Assembly (NCBI RefSeq): GCF_037975245.1
Contig: NC_092578.1
Span: 806,001 to 870,000, forward strand
DNA: 64,000 nt
Direction: 5' to 3'
Source of the DNA: Apostichopus japonicus
Taxonomy: Eukaryota; Echinodermata; Holothuroidea; Aspidochirotida; Stichopodidae
Below the pieces are notes generated by a model. The model had not been told where the DNA came from, searched no databases, and was given only the letters and a program-made list of their open reading frames with translations. The position numbers were made by a program, and so were the translations under genes. Positions 12,706 to 25,282 of this stretch are shown piece by piece. Every line of letters starts with the position of its first letter. Within the stretch, counting starts at the first letter, position 1.

Positions 12706-15700
12706 AGTGTGTGTGTGTGTGCGTATGGGGCACGGATGTTTATGATTGTCTCAATTATCACATAACGTATCAAATTTGTACAAATCAAATTGAAGCAGAA
12801 CTATCAGATCACACATGCTCAGAAAGATTATTCATATGTTTTTTACATATTCATATTTTACAGGTCTGTGATATTCAGTTTTATTGAATGTTGATATTAT
12901 TTCGATTACTTGTCTGTTTTGTGTTATTAACAACAGCCCCCCCCCCCCCCAGTGAAAATGTGGAGGGGCGGAAGTATCATTCCGCCCCCCGGTTCGCAAG
13001 TCAGAAAACCCCTTTTTCATTTCCAAATGAGAAGAAAAATCTCATTTGGAGCACCAAATTGCATCTAAGGCCAGGTGAAAATACAAAATTAAGTTTACAA
13101 AATGGAGTGGGTGTTGAAGTGTGCTATATTGCACCAAATTGCATCTGAGGCCACCTGGAAATGCAAAAAATTCCAAAGGACCCCTCCCCCAGGCCGGCCA
13201 TCAGTCTTCAGCCCCCCCCCCCCCCACTCAAAAGTACCTTCCTACGCCACTGTGTGTTAACTATTTACAGATTGAACTTGTTCATTGAGTCGGTCTGTAT
13301 AGGTTTAGATTTTTCCTCAGAAGTATCACAGTTATATATTTCTGTTCCAGATATTTGTGAACCAAGTAACACCTCGGATTACAAAGGTGACATCCTGTGG
13401 GATTGGACTCTTGCTGGCCATTATGCCGTTGTTCCATGTCCTAATGGTGGATGGAATGCTAAAAATACCGAAGCCGTGGCCTACAGGTTAGTTTAAACAA
13501 GGTTTTACTTAGCTGGTTTAGGGAGTTGTTCTTTACAAAGATCTCTGTCATATAAAGCCAAAGTTTATCAGCAAACCGCTGCTCCGTCCGAGAAAGAATG
13601 TGTTAATCGCCACCGTCCTTGATCTGAGCAGGAATTAGTGGGACATCACTTTAGAGTTTAGCATATAACATAATTTACTTTTATAAATTTGTCTTTTATA
13701 CTTGGATGTTTTTTGTTAATATTTCGTAGACCGTGTCATCCTCCTTACAACATTAAACATTCTCTCTGGATGACTTATTTCGGTGCCTATTGGGGTGACC
13801 CAGTTACCGATCAGTGCAGATGGTCCTCAGAAACAACAAATCAACTTTTGGAACTCAAGGATGAATTGGCGTTAATTATTCAACAAATGGTAATTATATT
13901 ATGGTATAGTCATACATATTCATGACCACAGTTTATGCTCAGCACACATGATGTAAATATACGATCATATACGATTAGGCGTCTGTGTACATGGCCATTA
14001 AGGTATCTGCTAGTTGGTACAAATTGTCAATGTTATTACCACTCTGACACTGTCCTTTCATATCATGCTACAAAACACTGTACTGACTCGTATTGACAAG
14101 TCCGTAACCCTTTATCTTAAAGAGACTCATTGTATTAATACTGCTTATACTGTCAGTATGAATGCTTTGAAGCGTGATATGATAGTACATATTAGTTGTA
14201 CAAACTTGGCGAGGATCTGTATAAACCAATTAGCATATAAATTTCTGTTTGCAACAGTTCAGTCATCAAGTGACTCCTATGCTGGTTCGCAACTGGTTGC
14301 ATCTTACAAGCAAACGTAATGTTGTTATTGTTGATGTTTTGTTTGAAATATATTTTGAAATTTTGAGACGTTCAAGACTTTTTTTCTCAAAGTTCAGTAA
14401 TTAAAGTCATCCCTGATATTTGTTTTCCAATCTAATTTTAACAGATAGAAAATAAATCTAGCAACATTTCTAGCATATTGGACATTCTTAAAGAGGCTAA
14501 CTTGGTCTTGAGATTTGCGCGGGAAATGACAGCTCAAGATGTGGGATACACTGCTTCAATCGCCGAAATGAGTGTCCAATCCGCCATTGAGGGTGTATAT
14601 CTGCTAGACAGAACAATAGGAAGAGAGGTGGTTAAACTAGCCGATAAATTGCTAGACGTGGACAATCGAGTCTTGCAGGAGGCAGAAGATGCATGTTTAA
14701 GGTAAACGATTACGTAATATCTGTCCTTGTGCATGGGGCCCGACCTGGACCTCGACATAGCTGCATAGTTACTTGTAATACAACTAGATTCAATAGACGG
14801 TAAAGGTTTAACCATAGGCGTAGGAGGCGGGGGCCTGGGGTGGGGCTGCAGCCCCCAACCAATTTTTTTGGTGAAAATTCGGGCAATATGCTAAGAATTT
14901 TTCGGGCACCTACTGAAAGAAAACTAATTTGAAATAATTTAAAAATAATAAATGTGTTTTTCAATGGTTAAACTGATGTTATTATTATCATTATTATTGT
15001 AACTAATTCCCCAATAATTATAACCAATATGGAAGGGTAATAATACGGCAAATGATTGTATGTTATTGGCATGCGATGTAATAACCGATGCATGCCTATA
15101 TGATATGCACATTAACATGTTGAACGCGCGCGGAGCGAGCGAAAAATGTTGGTTAAATTTTTCGGGCAAGTCGTTACAGCCCCCCCCCCCCCCCAAATAA
15201 AATTGGGCTCCTACGCCTATGGGATTAACTGTCTATTTTATTCATTCTTTCTTCGTCAACAGTATTGCCAACACGTTACAAGATTACGCAGGCAATGTAG
15301 CGTTAAGTCTGTTACAGGCGGACAGCGTTAAACATTTCACCAAAAATGTGTACGTAGAAGTCTACCAAACTAGATGGGAAATAAGTCAACTGCCAGTTTT
15401 GAAATGGTTCTTTCATAAAGATGAGAATTCCACCTCATCGGATCCCGTTATTTCAATCTCCATCCCTTTTACCAGGAATGCTACCCCTCCAGAAGACCAG
15501 CCTGGTAAGCCTATACAAATTATCAATATGGTAACATTAGTATATATCAACTATATATGATGGGGGGGGGGGAGGGGGAATTTTTTTAAATTTTCTTCGA
15601 GGACCAGAGAAATGCATCGGTTGGAGCAAATGGCCAGAAAGAAACAAAATGACATTAGATGGAGTAACGTGTGGGTTATAGCTGGTTGGGTGCTCAAAAA

Positions 15701-18700
15701 TGGGTCCGCATACCCCGATTATTGGAAGCTTGTGATCCGATGTATTTTACGCGCGCTTGATTGTTCTGTATAACTAGTCGATATGTCCTTAACTAATACA
15801 CGTGTCAGGCACACATATAATGCTGCATAATATTTTAGGCATAGAAATTCAACGCCATTAAGGAGAATACTAAATCGAATGGAAAGTCAAGAAAATGTAA
15901 ATGCCCTTTTATGAGATTATATATTAAAATATTAAAGTGCATAGTTTTGTTTCTATGTTTTCGAACATTTCTAGGATGACATTAAATGCCGATATTTTCT
16001 TAATCTTTCTTTACCTTTATTTTTCAAGGTGATTCCTCTGCCGACCCTATCAAGTCTAACAATGGTTTTCCATTCCGTACCGCATCAGTAGTTTATTACT
16101 CCAGTAAATTCTTTAATGTAAATCAACAAGTTTCTTTAGCGGAAGATAATGCAGTAGTTTACGTACATATCTATCAAAATGGCGAAGTCGTCGACAGCTT
16201 ACAGAATCCAGTCTCAGTGACGTTTTACCACCCTCAATCGACTTGGGTAAGTCTTACTGTGGCATCACTCCACACTAAATACACTACACTCACCCTTATT
16301 CTATACAAAGGCGCTCTGGGAATTTACATCTTTGTCAATTTTGCTCAGTTATTACGTAATTGTCATATGAGTGGTGGGGGAGTGGGGTAGGGAGGGGGTG
16401 GGATAGAGTGGGGAGTGACGCTGTGCGAAAGTTACTTGAATGCGCAAGCTCCAACCCCCCCCCCCCCTCCACAACGGAAATACTGGTTGATCAATTGATT
16501 GGAATTGTTGTGCATTTACATTACTTTAGTTGTTTTACGAAGTGACTAAGTGCATTATTTAAGGTTAGCTTAATTATAAAATTCATTTACAGGGTGCGAA
16601 AGACGTAGCGTGTAGTGCAGCTTCCATCACGCCAGACCAAAATGACAGTCAGATGAGCGATTTTCGTCCTGGTAAGCATTAGGTTGCTATAAAATAATAC
16701 AAAATATCAAAACTCTTTGTGAAATATTTGTCCTTATGATTTGATTTGAACAATAGTTGATTACGATCTATCAAATTTTCATTTTCAATCTTTTTTTGTG
16801 TATCATGCATGGGTATTATTAATTTTTAATTATAAATTTTACATACAATATTTATTGATAAGAATTAGTGTCTTAGTGAATTAGTGTGAATTATTTTGCA
16901 TAAATGAAAAGCTATAATTTAATAATATATCATAATTTCACAGTGGGTATCACCTGGTCTCCATTGGATTGTACGTTGAATGTTACAAATTTGAACTTTA
17001 CAACCTGTATATGCCGCGTACTGGATCTATTAGCTGTTGTACGTGAAGTTATGCCGACACCAAGAACAGTGAGTACAACAAACATGCATAATCACATGTT
17101 GTTATAATACTAATGAATATTCAACACATTATCCTTTGGATAAATCATAAAATGCATGCCTAGTAAATGTGAGAACGAGTCGAAGTAGGTCACCTTATTA
17201 TCACAGTTCTCATTTTTTTTTGAAGTGCGCGTGCGCGCTAAAATATTGACATTACTGGACAAGTGGACGACACCTACATTACTGAGACGTTGAAACTTAG
17301 AGTTTCATATAGTCTCTGTACATTTGTAGTTTCAGAGGCTAACTGTGCAGCCAACTTATTCTGAGCCTGTCACGGCGCTTACAAGCGCTTACAAGCGCCC
17401 TCACTTTGTAGGTACCTACAGGACTATACTCCCTGGTGTGTTGTCCGCCCAAAAAAATATGACCATGAACAACAGAAAAGTTCTTCCTAATATTGCAGGC
17501 ACTCTACGTGAACTACAATACTGCGTATTTGCAAACAAATGCAGTTCTAGTTTTTCTTTCTTTTCATTTTTCTACAGACCACTAAAGCGCCTCCACCAGA
17601 TCCGATGGCTTTCATTGTAAGTATATTACCATGTAGCTTATATGTAAAACAACGCAGGTCAATAGAAGGGTAATATTCTTCTGCATATTTAGTTGCTCAT
17701 CAACTATCCTACATGTTTTTTAAAATAAAATAAAATGTTTTTTGTTGTTTGATAGATGCACAAAAAAGGTTTCACTTCGTTAATGTTTCTGTATTTCTAA
17801 TAAAGCAAAACATATATAGTCACATCGTCACAAATACTGAAAAGGACAAAGTCTAAATTTGCATTAAATGAGTAAATGAAGTGATGTGATGCCGGTGGGG
17901 TGAGATGGAGAGTGGGGTGTGATGTAATATGATGGGGGTGGGGTGAGGTAGGGTAGAATTACCGTGGTGAGGAGCAGAGTACAGAAAATGTTCGATTTAT
18001 GTATATAGTTTTGTTTGACGTGAGATGATGTCAAGTGTTACACACATTTGTTGCTTATACTATTTTTTATCGGCTTGACACATGAGTATCGTTCATGGAA
18101 CGCCGTGATAAAAGTGTTGCCTCATAATGATAGAGGTCATATATACATCTTTCAGTTAATATCGCACGTACGGTATTACGTCACCAGTGGGTGCTTACAT
18201 TTATTATTACTCCATACACCTGTAAGGCATGACACATTTTCCTTGTTTCGTATCTTCACATGCAGGGTATTCCGTATTCTCGAGCTTTATCTATAACAAG
18301 TTACATCGGTTACGCCATCTCCATCCTAAGTCTCACGTTTACCTTGACTACTTACTCCCTCTTCAAGTAAGTATAATATATCTATGGCATTGACGTCATA
18401 TCGCGACGTATTATTTGAACTGCACTTAATAAGTCATTTCCATACTTGAAGCGGGTTGCATGAATTGTCAATCTATAGATGACTTTCTTTCCTCTATCGC
18501 GTTGAAGACATAAAATCTTGAAATGAAAGATGAGTCAAGACCAAGAGATGATAATGGCCGTATTTGTTTGTTTGTTTTGTTATTTGTTTGTTGGTTTTTT
18601 TTCCGGCGGAATATGGCCCGCAGGCTGTCCACCAAACATGAAGGGTAAAATTACCCTGATATTGATTTTTTTCATTCATATTATCGCATTGCCCTGAGAA

Positions 18701-21505
18701 AAAAGGTGTAAACGTGTGATTAGAGGTATATGCTGTTATTGGTTGAGGGTGCATTGTAAGATATTTCTTGTTTATTTGTAGTGATTTTCAAACACTTTTT
18801 TACTCCCGCCCGGCTTCTCCCCCTGGCCAAACGTTCCCTACTCCACTCGCTATAATTCACTCGCTGTAATTCACTCGCTATAATATCACAAGCAAACATG
18901 ACTATGAATACTGGCTGACAAACGTTTGCAAATTTTGTTCATGTTTTTAGAAAAGTGAGAAGAGGGCGCCCAACATTAATATTGGTGAATCTGTGTGTTG
19001 CAGTGTTGCTATTGGTAACTGTTCTTCTGACGGCTGTATCGTTTTGCCATACCCGGAATGGATGCCGCATAGCCAACATACTCCGTGTTTATTTCATCCT
19101 AGTATCCATGATGTGGAATGGTGTAGAAGCGGTCCACATGTACCTAGCCCTTGTTAAGGTCTTCACTTCATATACGTCACATTTTGTTCTTAAAGCTGGA
19201 ATAATTACATGGGGTAAGTGGATGATGATACCCCCCCCCCCCACCCTTCATCACACCCTTTATTTAACTTCTATATGAAACGCTGGCTGCTTTCGAAACA
19301 ATGGAGTATATATTATTGATGAGAAATGTTGGCTTCCAGAACAAACAGTTCACGATTTTTGTTGCTAAATCCAGGAATGCCGTGATGTATAGTTAAGTGT
19401 ATATACCCTTTTTACCACACAGAATGAAACGTATATGCTTGAATTTTTAGTACACGAAATTCGTACATATTTTTATGATACTCTTTTCGACCATATAATT
19501 CTTAAATCATTTTGATATTTTCAGTCTATTTTATTTAAGAAAATTTTACATTTCTACTCCCTGTAGAAAAGGACATCAAAGAAATTCTCAGATTTTTTTC
19601 ATTCCTACGTACATGATGTTTGTTATCTCTCCTCCAGGAATTCCTATGTTGTACGTATTAATACCTGTGGCCGTCAATGTAGGCTATTTCGATGGCACGG
19701 TGGTTGACTGTTCGTTCGCCTGCTACTTATCTGATACAGCTTTCTATTTTGTATTCCTTCTCCCGATGGTCGTAATAATGATATTTAACAGTGTGGTCTT
19801 TGGCATGGTACTCAGAGTCATCAACCGAATTTACAGTAATGGTACGTGAAAGACTCCATATACTTACAATTTTACATACCATTCTTTAGGACTACCCTAA
19901 ACTCGTGATATCAACCGATTCACATGCTAGTATACATTATTATAGTACTGTAATATTTAAAAATTAACACTATTATTGTTATCATAATTGTTATATTATA
20001 TTGTATGATAATAATATAATAAAATAACATCCACAATAATATTGTTGCATATAATATTATTGCATGATACTTTATGTGAATCGGGTGGCAATCATAGCAA
20101 CAGACTGCCAAGTTCCCCGGAACTATAGCAAGGACCATTAAAACAGCGCTCTCAACATGTAATCCCGGTTGTAGATCCCTTAATATATAAGTGAAGTTTT
20201 TTTTTCACTCAAAAAGGCACAATTATCCAGTAGGTTGTATAAAGAGTTAAAGGCAAAAGTTAGTCCCAATTGTTGATTACTTATACATACAATTCCTACG
20301 TTTATTTCATACACATACTTCGTAGATGTATAGGCCTATCTAGTCATACATATACTTCCTACATACACTTCACACATACATTTCATACATGTACTTCATA
20401 TTTATACTTCATACACATACTTCATACATATATACTTCATACATACATGTGCTTCATACGTATACTTCATACACATATTTCATAAATGTTCTTCATACGT
20501 TTACTTCATACGTGTTCTTCATACATATATTTCATACATGTTCTTTATACGTATATTTCATACATATATTTCATACATGTACTTCATAGATGTACTTCAT
20601 ACATTTACTTCATACATATATTTCATACATATACTTCATACATATATGTTCTTCATACGTATACTTCATTCATATATTTTATACATGTTCTTCATACTTT
20701 TATATTCTTCATGGTGAGCTATATTTCATATCAGTACTGAGATGTTTGATTTTTTTACCTTTTCTACCACTTCAGATGGGAGAAGATCAAAGCTTAGTCA
20801 ACTACGGGGCGCTGTTGCCTTGATGGTTCTACTGGGGTTAACCTGGTCCCTCGGAGCTGCCTCTGCAGCGAACTACAGACAGTATGATAACGATGACCCT
20901 CCGGTAACTGCTATTGCACTTCAGGTAAACCCATCATCACTTGAAATAATAAATTCAGACACACTAGCAAGTTTAGAGGAGGGGTGGGGTGGGGTGGGGT
21001 AGGGTAGGGTGTGCACATAAAAGTATATTTCACTTCTCTGTTTTCTATGTTATTGGAACTTTAACCTGCATATCTGAAGCACATCTCAAAGTTAATTCTG
21101 GGGGACGGAAGAGGCGAGGGAGGGGGAGACTAGACCCCCCTCCTCCGCTTAGATATTTTGATTTGCATTAATGCCACACCTGCCTAAAAATGGGATATCC
21201 CAGTTGGACTTCTACAATACTGTATATTTTTTAATTAATATATCTTCTTTTTCTTCATTGCTCAGGCACTGTTCGTGATTTGCGTCGCTTTTCAAGGCTT
21301 CTTCATCTGTGTATTTCACTGCTTAAGGTATAGAGATGTCAGAGAGCAATGGTGGCAACTTATCAAAAAAGTAACAAAGATGTTATCACCCAACTGTAAA
21401 CCGGATAAAATGGTCACATCCACTGCAGAGAATGCCTCATATGTAAACAATATTCCCGCAATTTGTGAAGAAATCTCAGTTGAAACATATGATACCAGAC
21501 TTTAA
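8625..21505 (+). CDS. Adhesion G-protein-coupled receptor with HRM domain, complete (14 exons, 821 aa)
   Basis: Plasma-membrane receptor of family B2. Exons: 8625-8877, 13351-13486, 13730-13889, 14445-14701, 15263-15504, 16029-16246, 16593-16671, 16944-17068, 17578-17616, 18266-18366, 18951-19213, 19638-19841, 20776-20924, 21266-21505. Phases join throughout. Residues 1-25 form a signal peptide. Residues 87-165 match the hormone-receptor (HRM) pattern ([15 protein letters not shown], then Cys and WGDPVTDQC). Residues about 184-480 are GAIN-like. The GPS keeps its four cysteines and Trp (429, 453, 458, 470, 472), but the H-L-T cleavage triplet reads V-L-D (474-476), so autoproteolysis is probably lost. 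A proline-rich link (TTKAPPP) precedes seven helices at about 507-760, including the family signature GLTW (713-716) in TM6 and FQGFF in TM7. A 60-residue tail ends the protein. The ligand is unknown and the subfamily is not assigned. ATTAAA at 22082 is a possible poly(A) signal. Confidence 0.93.
12603..12724. repeat. (TA)n microsatellite followed by (GT)n
   Basis: Roughly 50 TA units run from 12603 to 12702 with one interruption near 12625, then a short GT repeat. The two open frames reading through it on both strands (Tyr-Ile repeats) are artefacts of the repeat. Tracts like this are length-polymorphic and can extrude cruciforms. Confidence 0.97.
12935..13255. mobile_element. Possible repeat-element fragment bounded by C runs
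   Basis: The segment starts with TTAAC and a C run at 12936 and ends with a second C run (13212-13225) followed by TCCTACGCCACT and TTAAC. The 'CCTACGCC' edge also occurs at the right end of the better-supported element at 14812-15222. Inside are two direct copies of a roughly 40-bp unit beginning CACCAAATTGCATCT (about 13051 and 13132). Terminal inverted repeats are not clear, so this is tentative. Confidence 0.35.
14812..15222. mobile_element. MITE-like element with terminal inverted repeats and TTAA flanks
   Basis: A 15-bp arm CCATAGGCGTAGGAG (14812-14826) is the exact reverse complement of CTCCTACGCCTATGG (15208-15222). TTAA lies immediately left (14808-14811) and two bases beyond the right arm (15225-15228), as expected for piggyBac-type target duplication, although the two extra bases are unexplained. 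Just inside the left arm is the palindrome GGGGCTGCAGCCCC (14842-14855), and inside the right arm is a C run. No transposase frame exists in the 411 bp, so it would be non-autonomous. It lies within GPCR intron 4 and its right flank is 35 bp from the acceptor of exon 5. Confidence 0.65.
20280..20730. repeat. 12-bp tandem repeat array (TTCATACATATA type)
   Basis: About 36 degenerate copies of a 12-bp unit, roughly TTCATACATRTA. The unit length is a multiple of three, so the array stays open in several frames and gives long Tyr/His/Thr/Ile-rich conceptual peptides. These are not genes. It fills most of GPCR intron 12 and ends about 45 bp before the acceptor of the TM6 exon. Confidence 0.93.
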
Positions 21506-24500
21506 CCATTTGTGACTTCGTATGGGTTCTTGCGATGTCATATAAATGCGTGTGATGTCATATGAAATTGCGTAATGTGACGTAAATTTTGTAAGGTATG
21601 TCGTATGATTTTTTGAAATATCATATGATTTGCGCATGTGTAAATACTGTGACGAATGTGTTCAGAATGACGTAAACTAAACGTCACACGCTGTCCAGAA
21701 GTGTGCCAATTTGTGTTCATAAAGTTTTACACGATGCAACATGTTTTGCTACTTCTACGGAAGTGGATTGTTGGATACATGATGAAAGGTAACTGCTTCC
21801 GGGTCAGGGTCATACTTCTTGATCTAACCGAATCATCATGTCGTATTGATATCGGCACAATACCGATAGCCCTATTACGATGGATGAACCCAGAGCCGTA
21901 TATAAAGGTTCTGTATATGAACCATATGTACCGACAGACATGATGTACCTACGCAAGAGAAAATAGTCACTCCTGGTGACAGAACTGGTTTCAATCAAGA
22001 AGCAGGGATATTGTCAACACATTTGAGTATCTGCACGCCCGTTGCAGGCCTGTGATGTGTTATAAGTTGCGTGGATATTATATTAAACTTCCCAATTTAT
22101 CTGGGACTTCTGACGTTTTCCAATGTAGTATCACCGTGAATGATACTTAAGCACGTGGAAACTTCATGTCCAGGGGATGATCATTGTAGACGTATACGAC
22201 AAAATATATAAGTTATTCAGGCCTGAGTAAACATAACTTGGAATCCTCCAATTGGTATCCAAAGCGAAGATATGAAGAAGAGGAAGGTGGTAGGGGAGCA
22301 GGGGAGACTGCGGAGCGAAAAGGAAGGGGGTAAAGATGTATCATGATGAGTAAGACGGGAAGGGAGGGGATATGGGGTAGGGAGGGGATATGGTATCGGG
22401 AGAAGAAGCGTTAGACATACTTCTTTCTTTAAAGGGCACCGCTTTTTCACAATGACGTGAAATTCCTAGGACGGTCAATTAAGTGTATTTTTCGTATTTC
22501 CAAAGAGGTCGAATTGGCGCTGCCGGGTTGTACAGGCCAATACCGCTTGCGGTGCGGGCATGTAAATAGCTACACCACTCAAGGTGTACAATTTTATGAA
22601 TCATGTGCATAGCACGGAAAAAATGAGTGTTAAAGTTCTTTATTGTCATGTGATCACACCAGGAATGATATAAATAGATAAAGAAGTGAAAAAAATGTAG
22701 ACATAAAATCTAATATATGATATTAAAATGTGTCTCCTCCACATGACTCCCTGACTTTGTTTAATTTCCTCTATCGATTACTCAGATCGGTCATTTATCA
22801 TCGCGCTAGCAAACCATGCGGTAATCAGATTATAAAAGGATGGGGTATTGGTGCAACCATGATGGACATACATAAATAAGATTCTGAAAGGTTTCCGCCC
22901 TGGATATACCCATCTCATGTCACATAATTTGGACACCCCTCTTCCCCTCTCACCCTTTTGGTTCGCGATCACAATTATGTATGTTTCATTCAGTTTATGA
23001 ATGACAAAAATGTGATGAAACCCGTCCCACCCACCCCCCCCCCCCATAAAATGAGATCAGAAAAGTCTTTTGTGCAACAACTCATCCTGAACCGTGCCGA
23101 TTCCTACGTACATGTTTTTTGCCGAAAATCTAATCTTTAAAACCAGGTGCTGGTATGTCTCTATTAAAGGGCATTAATGGCTTAGGTTTATTAGAGAATT
23201 ACCTGATAACTATTAGTGTGAAATACATATGCATAGTTAGGTATGTTAAGTATTCGTATACCGTATAGGCTGGATGATGAGAATGCTAATTCGGGGATGT
23301 TTATGCTAGAGTGAAACCTTCGTGTTCTCATTCAGTTTATTGTCATGCAAACAGCCTCTATAAGCAGTGTGTTGAGCTAATTAAGATGGACAATAGCATT
23401 TTATGTATATGATCCGGAGGAATTTTAAGATGCTGACGCCTTTGTTGTCAAACTTTACAACCAGTTAGTTAGTTCTTTTTGGTTTCAAGTATGTTAATTC
23501 AGGTGTGGAATAGATAAGATGTTACTGCCTGGTTGATCAATCATTTGCACTGAATTTATATGGTCTGTAGCACGAGTCTGTCTGCCGCCACGTCTTTCCT
23601 ATAGCTACGAGTGTAAGTATAACTTTACCTTTAGATATGATTATAAATTTAAAAATTTCATGGTGTTGAGGGCTTTTGCAGAGTTTTTGTATTTTTCTAA
23701 CTTGCAAGAATTTATAGGTCATTCATTTATAAGGCTTCAGCTGGTGGCGTATACTAGACTTCTGTTTTATGGGAGGGGGCGGGCACGACTTAATTAATAT
23801 ACGGTTCTGAATTTGTAAAAAAGAAACAACGAATAAAGAAAGAAACTGACACTTGGGGGGGGGGGGGTGACGGATCATTGTGACATCTGATGTTAACTGC
23901 TAGAGAAACACATGTAATTTATCAAAAGGAGCAACAGTTAATACACAACGAAAACCAAATTAAAAACAGAGAAGAAGTACGTATTAAAAGAACTGAGGGA
24001 AATTGAAGTAACTTGGAACTAAAATGCATTCCGAAGGCACCATCAGAATTACATACTCGTTATACCGATCAACGCAACTAATAATAAATGAAATATTTAC
24101 GACAGTTCTAGTAGACCGTCTGATAATAGTACCCCGCCCCCTCCCCCCTCCCCGAAAGATGAATATAACGGAAGTATCCAATGCATTCCTTCGTATCTGC
24201 TCCTTCCCCTCCCCATCCTCCACCAAATCACTGTCATCTGATGTAGGCTACAATGGAAATCTTCGTCAAGATTTTTCAAGTTGAAGACAGAAGTATCAAA
24301 ACACCCTTTGCTCACAGTGGATCAGTCCATTAGCAACCTGCTGTTGCTATGTAAACAGGTGCTTACAGAACCGATAAGCGGAACGTCCCATGCTTGTATT
24401 TATACTTTACCTTATGTGGAACCGGTACGAATTAACAGTTTACACAGCTTAGTAATACTACCAGTGTCATCGTTATTTACATTATTTCATTTAGACTCGA

Positions 24501-25282
24501 AGAATTGCATAAGAAACTGATAATATGTCATAGAAATAGTTACCTGCGGTGTTTTCCGTTACCTGCTCTTCATAAACCTCGTCCGAACAAGTTGCCACTC
24601 CTTCGGGACTAGTAGCATATTGGTAAGTACGGTCAGTTCATTGTTTTCCTCACTGGCCTAAGCATAACGTACGTAAATCTGTGTGTAGCGTAGGCTAGAG
24701 AAGTCAACACCATTTACTTTCCCTCTGTTAGGGCAACTGTTTAGCCAAACAGTATATCATGAACTGTAGTTACACGGGACTCCATGTACGGTCAATTCTG
24801 AACTCATTTAGCTTTACTTATAATAATATATTTATGCCTAGGCCTATGGTTATATGTAATACAACACCTATCATTACGAAGTTAACTTTGAACTCGGGTG
24901 ATGGAATATACAAGAACATCATGTTCTCATTGAAATTCTCATTATAAAGGCAGCATTATATTGGATAAAATGGATAAAATACAGCTGCCCCTCAATTTCT
25001 GGCTTTCTAAATCAAGTTTATTATAAAATATATACAAGACATATGAATATCATCCCTCATAAGGACTGTATGTGGAAGGGTCATATCAAGTTCATATAAA
25101 TGTTAAAAAGGCTTATGTCAAACTGGGACACGGATGAATTTTGAACTTTGTTTACACCTCATGGAAATTATTTATACTTATGATGCTCTGTTTTTCCATT
25201 GTTTCTTCCTTAACCAATTATAATTACAACCCTTAGCTTTTAACTCACTTAATTGTTCATTTTCTCTCTTAGTTACAGGAAT
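21506..25282. other. Intergenic: GPCR 3' region and upstream of the unrecognised gene
   Basis: After the receptor stop comes a 3' UTR-like stretch with repeated ATGTCATATRA motifs (21530-21630) and ATTAAA at 22082. Then come G-rich low-complexity sequence (22280-22400), C or G runs at 23034-23045 and 23855-23867, and a C-rich tract near 24135. A good GTAAGT donor at 24623 could close a 5' UTR exon of the next gene, but this is unproven. No protein-coding exon was recognised. Confidence 0.45.

Larger units (their letters stand above)
8878..13350 (+). other. GPCR intron 1 (4.5 kb), repeats only
   Basis: This is the longest intron of the receptor. I see G or C runs (9036, 9143-9155, 9229-9241), a G-rich 11950 patch, the long TA tract at 12603-12702 and a C-run-bounded, repeat-like segment at 12935-13255. 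No coding exon with usable splice sites was found. The open frames here are short and composition-driven. Confidence 0.5.

Noticed and set aside
12474-12788. Open frames with long Tyr-Ile repeats on both strands
   Set aside because: They come from the TA microsatellite. Both strands are open only because the repeat contains no stop codon in those frames.
20270-20823. Overlapping open frames rich in Tyr, His, Thr and Ile
   Set aside because: They are translations of the 12-bp tandem array in several frames, inside a GPCR intron, with no splice or start context.
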